Origin: Isoetes taiwanensis
Taxonomy: Eukaryota; Streptophyta; Lycopodiopsida; Isoetales; Isoetaceae
Direction: 5' to 3'
Assembly (NCBI GenBank): GCA_021234155.1
Contig: JAJEKV010000290.1
Location: 250,001-314,000, forward strand
DNA length: 64,000 nucleotides
Position 1 is the stretch's first letter. Each line of letters starts with the position of its first letter. The notes beneath the pieces are model-generated. The model saw only the letters and a program-made list of their open reading frames with translations. It ran no database searches and was not told the origin of the DNA. The translations under genes and the position numbers were made by a program. Of this stretch, positions 57,573 to 64,000 are shown one piece after another.

Positions 57573-58817
57573 ATGGCCCGCACAAAATTTCAAGCTAGGG
57601 AAGCCTCGCCGGTTTAATCCCCAGCCGGGCCGCCCCGGCCTCTTCGAAGAGTCCTTCAAGAACGCCGGAGAAGGCTAATCTTCTTCTTGTTTAAGATGCG
57701 GATCGGACGAGCGACCATACGTAGATCATAGAGGACGGACCGCCGACATCATGCATCAAATTCCCAGGGAGATGCAGAGGAGGAGGGAAGGAGCAGGAGC
57801 AACGGAATGCGATGGCAGGCGATCAACAGCCGAGGAGCAACTCCTGATCGGAGACCCACCTGCGGGAGGAGCAAGGGGAGAAGAGCAGTGGCGGCCCGAC
57901 GCTTAGCCCCGAGAAGAAGCAGATCTTGGCGGCGCTTCATCGCAAGTATGAAGCCAAAAGCGCCGCCGGGAGCAGAGGACTAAGAATCGGGAAGACGACT
58001 CCAACCACGGTAGCCCGGGCAAAGAAGAGGAAGGCTAAAGCCATTAAAGGCGGCAAAAGAAAGGTTGTGAAGGTTGGTAAGCAGGAACGGGATCAACATC
58101 AACGAACCATCGAGGCCGAAGAGACCCGCCTTCACCGACGACTCAGGGACGAAGACTACGTGCGGAACCAGGGAGGGAGTTCGTCAAAACCCCCCGTCAG
58201 AGAAGGAAGTGCCCGGAAGTAGCACCCAGCAGGTAGCACAGGAGCGAGGAGAGGAACAGCATGTAAGCCCCCACCTTCCCGACGTGGGATAGAGTTAAAG
58301 CCCCATTACCACAAGCGGGAGGCATATGTGATAGACCGGTCAAGGTCTAATTAAAGAGGATCAAGGAGCACAACACCTACATGGAGAAGTGGGAGGCATA
58401 CAATGCCTATTACCAGGAGCACAGGGTGAGAACGATTGAAGGCGGACACCCGACAAGAAGCCAGACTCTGCACCTCCACCAAAGCCCAAGCCTCCCAGAG
58501 CACCAGGAAAGAAGCGGGCCGGCAGGAAGAAGTTGGAGAACAGAGCCCTCAAGGAAATCCGGCACTTCCAGAGAAGTTACGGACTCTTGATCCCCCGGGC
58601 ACCGTTTCAACGTTTGGTCCGCGAAGTCATGCAGAGTACAATATGAGACATCGCGGGTGTGCGGACGAAATGTTCTTTGTGTTTTACAGGGAGGCGCAGG
58701 TTTAAAATAGTGTAGCATTTTGAAGATTCGACGGCCTGCACGGTACACGCAAAGAGGGTCACCCTCATGAGGCAGGATATGTATCTTGCCAGGCACATCA
58801 AGGGGGAACGCCCTTGA
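57573..58817 (+). pseudogene. Centromeric-type histone H3 (CENH3-like), decayed
   Basis: The first ATG opens MARTKFQARE, the H3 N-terminus (M-A-R-T-K), and stops at 57615. A basic, Lys/Arg-rich tail follows in shifting frames (for example RAKKRKAKAIKGGKRKVVKV, about 58015-58075). The histone fold resumes at 58545: ALKEIRHFQRSYGLLIP and PFQRLVREVMQ (to 58634), then after a break [17 protein letters not shown] (from 58719) and [10 protein letters not shown] ending at a TGA at 58815. A-L-K-E-I-R-H-F-Q, L-L-I-P and R-V-T-L-M-R-x-D are closer to plant CENH3 than to canonical H3. CENH3 replaces H3 in centromeric nucleosomes. TTTTACAG at 58683-58690 could be a splice acceptor, so part of the gap may be intron. 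The tail region is much longer than in known CENH3. At least three breaks make it a pseudogene as read. Confidence 0.75.
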
Positions 58818-58962
58818 GATTTTGTAAATAACAGAAATTTTTGTTAATATAAAGAATTTTGTGAGTGAATAATGTGTCTGATCTAGCTTAATTAAGTTAA
58901 GTTATAGAATTTTAGCTTTTGTTTTGGTCAAATTGGAAGTTTTTGAGAAAAAGCGAGGCGAT

Positions 58963-59031
58963 GTCTCACGTCGGCGCCGGGATGGAAAATGAGATTCTCA
59001 TTTTGGGCTGAAGGGCTTAACGATGTGAGAC
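58963..59031 (+). promoter_or_regulatory. Nested palindromic module 3
   Basis: GTCTCACGTCGGCGCC...AAAATGAGATTCTCATTTT...ATGTGAGAC. Same design as module 1, after the end of the histone-like gene. Confidence 0.75.
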
Positions 59032-59164
59032 CATGCCCAAAAATGACCAAACCGCTCCAAATCGACCAAATAAGGGTCAATTCTGCCTAACTTTCGGCGA
59101 AGTTTAGTAGAATTACAGCCTTAGATTATCCAAATTGATTAAGTTTAGCCCACTTAGAACCCAT

Positions 59165-59228
59165 GTCTCACACGTCGGCGCCAGATGAGAAAATGAACTT
59201 TTTCATTATGATGAAAGAACGCGGTGAA
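59165..59228 (+). promoter_or_regulatory. Nested palindromic module 4
   Basis: GTCTCACACGTCGGCGCC then GAGAAAATGAACTTTTTCATT; the right outer arm is diverged. It begins 202 bp after module 3, nearly the same spacing as modules 1-2. Confidence 0.65.
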
Positions 59229-59408
59229 CCCGCACCATTTTCTTCACCAAATGATCTCCAAGTTGTTGCAATAGGTTCGTTAGTTGTTCTTAGCATGCTC
59301 AAACCCTAGAAGTAGTCTTCAAACTCGTAATTGCACCCTTTAATAGATCAGAATCATCCAATCTCAGTAAATTCTAGGTCATCCAAAAATTAGGGTTTCC
59401 CCCTTTTC

Positions 59409-59416
59409 TATAAATA
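59409..59416 (+). promoter_or_regulatory. TATA box
   Basis: TATAAATA, about 115 bp before the ATG at 59531, followed by CCCCCATTTC and a leader containing GCAAGTTTGCTC, similar to GAAGTTTGCTC in the leader of the histone-like gene. Confidence 0.65.
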
Positions 59417-59530
59417 AGTCCCCCATTTCTCATTTAGCACCCTGCAAGTTTGCTCTCCACTGCTTAGGCGATCTTCCAGCTCCCTGAGGCGCTTCTGCAT
59501 CCGTTTGATACTCTCTTCTTCGCTAGATCA

Positions 59531-60533
59531 ATGGCCACTGCTGACTTCAGGCGATGGTACAGCGCCAGTGCCCATGCTACCGAGGTGGATGTCAACGACA
59601 TCTTCCAAGTCTTTGGGAAAGAAATTGATATCCAAGCTACGCTAAATGAAACCCCAGCATATAGGCAAGTGCTAGCAGAGTTTCAAGCTAGAGTAGGACC
59701 CTCCCTTGTTCAGGTCCCCCCTTGCATAGGATACTTCGTTCCCCGGCCATCCCTTCAAGCAGCCTTGGGCGATGTCCCCAACATCGCCAAGTACCTAACT
59801 AACAAGGCGCAGAGGCTGCCAGACTACATGGTCCTGACAGCCAACAGGACCAAGTATTTCTCTTACACCGCCGCCCTAGCTATGTTCTTATCCCACCGCG
59901 CCGAAAACCCCATGGGGGCAACCTCTATCCCTCCGATGGAGGTGGACCCCGTAGCAGCCCAAGCCGAAGAGCAGATGCTTTTGCAGTACCAGCAAGAGCA
60001 AGAAGGAAGGGAAGATGAAGAGGAGTCGGACGATGAAGAATACACTGAGCTAGACTCAGAAGAGGAATGGCAACAAGCAGAACAGGAGCTGGTCAACTTC
60101 AAGCAGAGCCGGCAGACTATCAGAGTTGCTCCCCCACTTGGGCTAGGCATCACAAGCCTAGCCCCTATCATCATCGACGGAGAGGAGTATCTACTCCTCG
60201 GGCCGACATCCGTAACCTCCCCGAATGCGTGGAGAGGGAGCTCCGATTGGATGAACTGCTCCACCAAGCCGCGGGTAGACCGACATGGACGACTTCATCG
60301 TCCGGGGAGTCTCAGACTTTCCGCTTCAAGTCAGGGAAGCCGACACATACACAGGGGAAGCGACTTCCGACATCCAGACATACAGCAGCATAAGGCAGGT
60401 CATGGAGACCGGAGACCTGCCATCTGAAGAAGAGTTCCTCGCCATTCAGGAACGGATGGGGATCAGAGGCAAGGCCACTAGCATCCTGATGCCGAGTCCC
60501 TCAACACCACCTCCAAAGAAGAGGAGGCGGTGA
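59531..60533 (+). pseudogene. Unrecognised acidic protein with C-terminal basic (PPPKKRRR) tail
   Basis: The frame from 59531 (MATADFRRWYSASAHATEVD) is open to 60427, but the meaningful frame changes near 60190-60290 and ends at 60533. A globular-looking N-terminal part (about residues 1-130) is followed by a strongly acidic block (EEQMLLQ...EDEEESDDEEYTE, about 140-185) and a C-terminus with GDLPSEEEFLAIQERMGI and PPPKKRRR, a nuclear localisation-like string. I do not recognise the family. It shares promoter modules and leader text with the CENH3-like gene upstream, so the two were probably expressed together. It could be an N-terminal Gag-like protein of the gypsy element downstream, or an element-encoded chromatin factor. 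Confidence 0.45.
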
Positions 60534-61415
60534 ATCGACCTCAAAGCGAAGTCGATGCAACAATCGAAGACTACCAGGAGCTCACCAAATCGAGGTCGAC
60601 GATTATGCGAGGTGGCATGCATAGAGCGTGAGGCCAAACAAGTGGGGAATCATCCGCCGACGCACAACGGCATGTGTCGCCAGATACTACCGCCATCGCC
60701 GGGCTTTGGATGGGAGAATAGCGGTGGTACACCGCAAATTCAGCCCCAGGGGTGAGGAAGGAGTGTTCATGCTGATTGCACTCTCAGGCTTCGGCAGGCA
60801 TGCTCGAATAGCAGCAAATGTCGACTATGCTGTCCTAGTCAAGAGAGCAATGGCACTCGACCTCTTCGACTTCGCCATACCTCATCGACGCCAGCGAGAT
60901 TAGCGGGTGGCCGCGGCCCTCACATCCGACCAAGCAGAGTGGAAGACTTGGCGAGAGCATTCAGGTATGGCTCGTCGCCAAGCGTCTTCAGGAACTTGGG
61001 TCAGGCCCGGTAGGAACGCCCAAGTTAAGAAGTTCCTTGAGGACAACCCATCCCCACCGATTTCAAGACTAGTTAGACTCTTGATCCAGGAGACTTTTGT
61101 ACCAAAATATTATATAATATAAATATAATTTCTTTTGAACCTTAAATGCTTTGTTGATATATTTATTTCCACAAGTATGCCAACAAACCACATATAATGC
61201 AAAGGAACAAGTAAAACTAATCAGATAGCGATGAATTATTTGTGTATGCAGTTAGAGGCCTAGGCTCGTGGGGAACGACAACGCCAAGACCCTAGGGAAG
61301 AACAGAGTTCCGCCAAAGCCACCTCCGCAAGGAACCCGCTTTGAGGAATTTGGACCCATGACCCCGTAAGAGGAAATATCCCGCATGAGGACAGACCTTG
61401 AGCAGATAAAGGCCT
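60534..61415 (+). other. Coding-like remnant and spacer
   Basis: A frame at 60628-60903 (RYYRHRRALDGRIAVVHRKF, GVFMLIALSGFGRHARIA) is protein-like, basic and unassigned. It may be a further part of the element encoded upstream. From 60904 to 61415 no feature is supported apart from AT-rich DNA at 61105-61240. Confidence 0.3.
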
Positions 61416-64000
61416 TTGGCGGCCGCCAAGCGGCGAGTGAGGAGGTTGGGCGGGCAACGGTTGTTACAAGCATCAGCTTCGGAGAGCGTGAAGGGACAAG
61501 AAGAGGAGCAAGAGAAGGAGATCCTCCAGCCTAGAATCTTAGACTCAAGCTCAGATTCGACCGACCGGGAAGACGAAGAGCAGCCCAGGAACAGATGCAA
61601 GGCAGAGGAACACCGCAGATGCAAGGCAAAGGGACACCGTGGCCTCGACTACCGTAAGAAGGTAGATTTCGCGACCGGCAATGTATGGAAGGCCCTGAAT
61701 CGGAACGATTTCTGGGAGAACAGGTCGATTAGAAGCGAGAGGCATGGTCGGACGAAATGAGTGAGTATGCGCAATGCTTATGGCATGAAGGATAAAGACA
61801 AAGGCAGAGTGGCAACATCGAACTTGAAAGGAGCCGCTTCGGATTTGGTGGAAGGGTTACGCGAAAGGCACATGGCTTAGCTGTGGATGCTTGTAAGTTC
61901 AGAAGTTTGCTAAAGCCTTCAAGCACCATTACGCCCCGAGGGAACATAAGTCCAAGATGATGCAAAGAAGTTCTACACAGTTGCAGCAAGGCAACAAATC
62001 TGGCCCGTAAGTATCTGAGGGAATTCATGAGGTTGAGGTCAGATGTGCCAAAATTGGGTGAGAAGCAAAGAGAAAGCTATATTGAGGGGTGAATGAGGAG
62101 ATCCGCGAAGCTTGTGAGGGCAATAAACCCTAAGAGAAAGATCGGCGAGTCCAAGGCTATAAGCTTGCAAGGGCCGGGACCTCGGTAATAGCGGGCAGAG
62201 GCGAGGCGAGATTTCAGGATAAAGGCAAGGCGACAGGGAAGCTACGGCCCTAGGGCAGCCACCCAGTCCAAATTTAGGGCCCCATATGGTGGCAAACCGT
62301 GGGAAACAACAGAGAAGAAGCAGTGTCCTTCAAGGACAAGGGGAGGGGTCAAACTACTCCAAAGCAAAGGCGATCCTTTTGCGGCGATGCCCAAGGAAAA
62401 GAGACAGAGTGCATAGAAAAGCAAACTTTGTTTCAAGTGCTTCCGGCCAAAGCCATAGGACAGCTTAACTACCCCTACGCCATGTCATGAGTTACATGAG
62501 TTGGGAGATTGGGACACTGGGTCGACGACGACGGGCGCAGGAAGCCCAGCGACTATCTTCGGTGAGTGTCATATCTTTGCCGCAATAGATCAGAAAGCAA
62601 GCAGAGAGCCAAGATAAAGTAATCTCCACAAAGAGGGAAGGCCAAGACCAAGTCCTTCATAGTCTTGATAGACTCGGGGAAGTAGCCATAACTTTGCATC
62701 CCCCGAATGGTTCAAATGTTGAAGTTGAAACCACTAAAGTCAAAGCCAAGGCCCGTTGTCTTAGCAAGTGGTGCAAGAAGGCGTGACGGGCAGCAAGAGA
62801 ATTAACTCGACATCGACTTGCCGTGGATTAATATCCGTGATGGGGCAGAAGTAATGGGCATTGGCAAGTAATGACTTGATCATAGGAATGGAGTATCTTG
62901 GACCAGCGGGGGGCCATTATCGATTGTGGGTTTTTAAGGTGACCTTCCCAACACCCGACGGCAAGATCATCGAGATCACGTGTAAAGAAGTTGTTCCCAT
63001 CATGCGGTGCATGTCTTCTAAGCCGGCCGTTCAAGTGTATCAAGAGCGGCAGTGGCATACATCTTCAAGCTTGAGATTGACGAGCCGTAATCGTGGGAAA
63101 GCAAAGAAGACAGTGGTGCTCGCCAGTTGCCGGGCAAGCAAATAGCTCAGCTGATCACGGAGTTCCATGATCTCTTTCCGTGATGAGATCAAGCGGCTTC
63201 CTCCTTATAGGGGAGTCGAGTGTGAGATAGCACTCGAACCGAGCAAAGCCGACAAGCAAGGCTCCATACGTAATGACGACGCAGGAGTTGACGGAGCTGA
63301 AGAAGCTAATTGTAGGAGTTGCTCGACCTAGGCTTCATTAGACCTAGTGTCTCGCCATTTGGGAGCCCATTCTCTTTGTAAAGAAGAAGGATGGCGGTTT
63401 AAGGATGTGCATAGACTATAGGCGCTTGAACAAGCACGCCATTAAGAACAAGTATGCGCCCCCGCATCAGATGACTTGATGGATCAACTCCAAGGTGCAA
63501 AGGTCTTCCAAAATTGACTTAAGGTCGCTATCATCGATCAGGATAAAGGAAGAAGATATCCATAAGATCGCCTTAACGCGGTATGGGCATTATGAGTTCA
63601 CGGTAATGCCTTCGGCTTATCGAATGCCCCGCCGACGCTCATGAGGCTCATGAACCACATCTTCGTGGGAGTTTTTAGACACCTTTGTGATTGTATTCTT
63701 TGATGACATTTTGGTGTATAGCAGATCCCTTGAAGAGCACGCATAACACTTAAGGAGAGTGCTAGAGAACTTGAAGAGGCACCGGCCAGACGCCAAGTCG
63801 CCGGGCGTCACTTCGCAACGGAGAAGGTGGAATACCGGGTCATGTGATCTCAAGTAAGGAATCTCGACGGACCCGCCAAGATTGAAGTCGCCATTCGCTG
63901 GCGGCTACCAAGAATGTGCATGAAGTCGAAGTTTTCTACCTAGCAGGGTACTACAAAAAGTTCGTGGAAGAACTTTGCTAAGATAGCGCCCCCGCTAACG
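61416..64000 (+). mobile_element. Ty3/gypsy gag-pol, heavily decayed, continuing past the window
   Basis: Gag-like text: an acidic/basic N-terminus, DYRKKVDFATGNVWKALNR, then SNLKGAASDLVEGL and FAKAFKHHYAPREHKSKMM (61600-61980). A protease-like IVLIDSG lies at about 62665. Reverse transcriptase motifs: [39 protein letters not shown] (about 63365-63425), KIDLR, YGHYEFTVMP and the FFDDILVYS active site (about 63695). More than ten frame changes and stops are needed. The type of order fits Ty3/gypsy; the integrase lies beyond the window. Confidence 0.85.

Noticed and set aside
57001-59530. A pair of LTRs bounding a short element
   Set aside because: The two upstream regions share modules, TATA box and leader text but not continuous LTR-like identity, and no primer binding site follows either copy.

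Overview
The window reads as nuclear DNA of a land plant with a repeat-rich genome. The evidence is the set of plant-type genes: a plastid BADC protein, a TPD1-like secreted protein, and remnants of a CYP703-like P450, a GATL glycosyltransferase, a class-3 lipase and a cryptochrome/photolyase. Introns are short GT-AG introns, and LINEs and Ty3/gypsy elements are abundant. The unusual gene content (a DUF3504/Crypton-like recombinase, a ParB-fold protein, an unknown transposon-like family) fits a non-flowering lineage such as a fern or lycophyte better than a typical angiosperm, but this is a weak inference and no species is claimed.

Layout. 0-2 kb: decayed, intron-bearing DUF3504 (Crypton-type tyrosine recombinase) gene. 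3-4.8 kb: intact nine-exon BADC gene. 6.9-11.5 kb (minus): ParB-like gene whose introns carry a family of short perfect palindromes and minisatellites. 12.9-19.0 kb (minus): L1-type LINE with ORF1 and ORF2. 21.1-29.0 kb (minus): an unknown coiled-coil/zinc-motif gene family member split by a second LINE (22.6-28.5 kb). 29.0-38.5 kb: a nested Ty3/gypsy element inserted into the chromodomain of another gypsy element, with a 5-bp target-site duplication. Its own 3' LTR is broken by a 2.5-kb segment carrying captured fragments of two plant genes. 40.3-41.2 kb: intact two-exon TPD1-like gene. 41-50 kb: mostly gene-poor, with microsatellites and small retroposons. 50.1-50.9 kb: P450 pseudogene. 51.7-53.2 kb: satellite-like array with a roughly 170-180 bp monomer and one inverted unit. 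54.5-55.0 kb: GATL pseudogene next to a short retroposon. 57.1-60.5 kb: two transcription units preceded by matching nested-palindrome modules and a TATA box; the first encodes a decayed centromeric-type histone H3, the second an acidic protein with a basic tail. 61.4-64 kb: decayed Ty3/gypsy gag-pol.

Only two genes look intact (BADC at 2.96-4.81 kb, TPD1-like at 40.3-41.2 kb). Almost every other coding stretch is broken by stops or small indels. True decay is the simplest reading, but single-base assembly errors in GC-rich element sequence cannot be excluded from the sequence alone. The most unusual observations are the CENH3-like histone with its duplicated palindromic promoter modules, the ParB-like gene with its palindrome family, and the Crypton-like gene.
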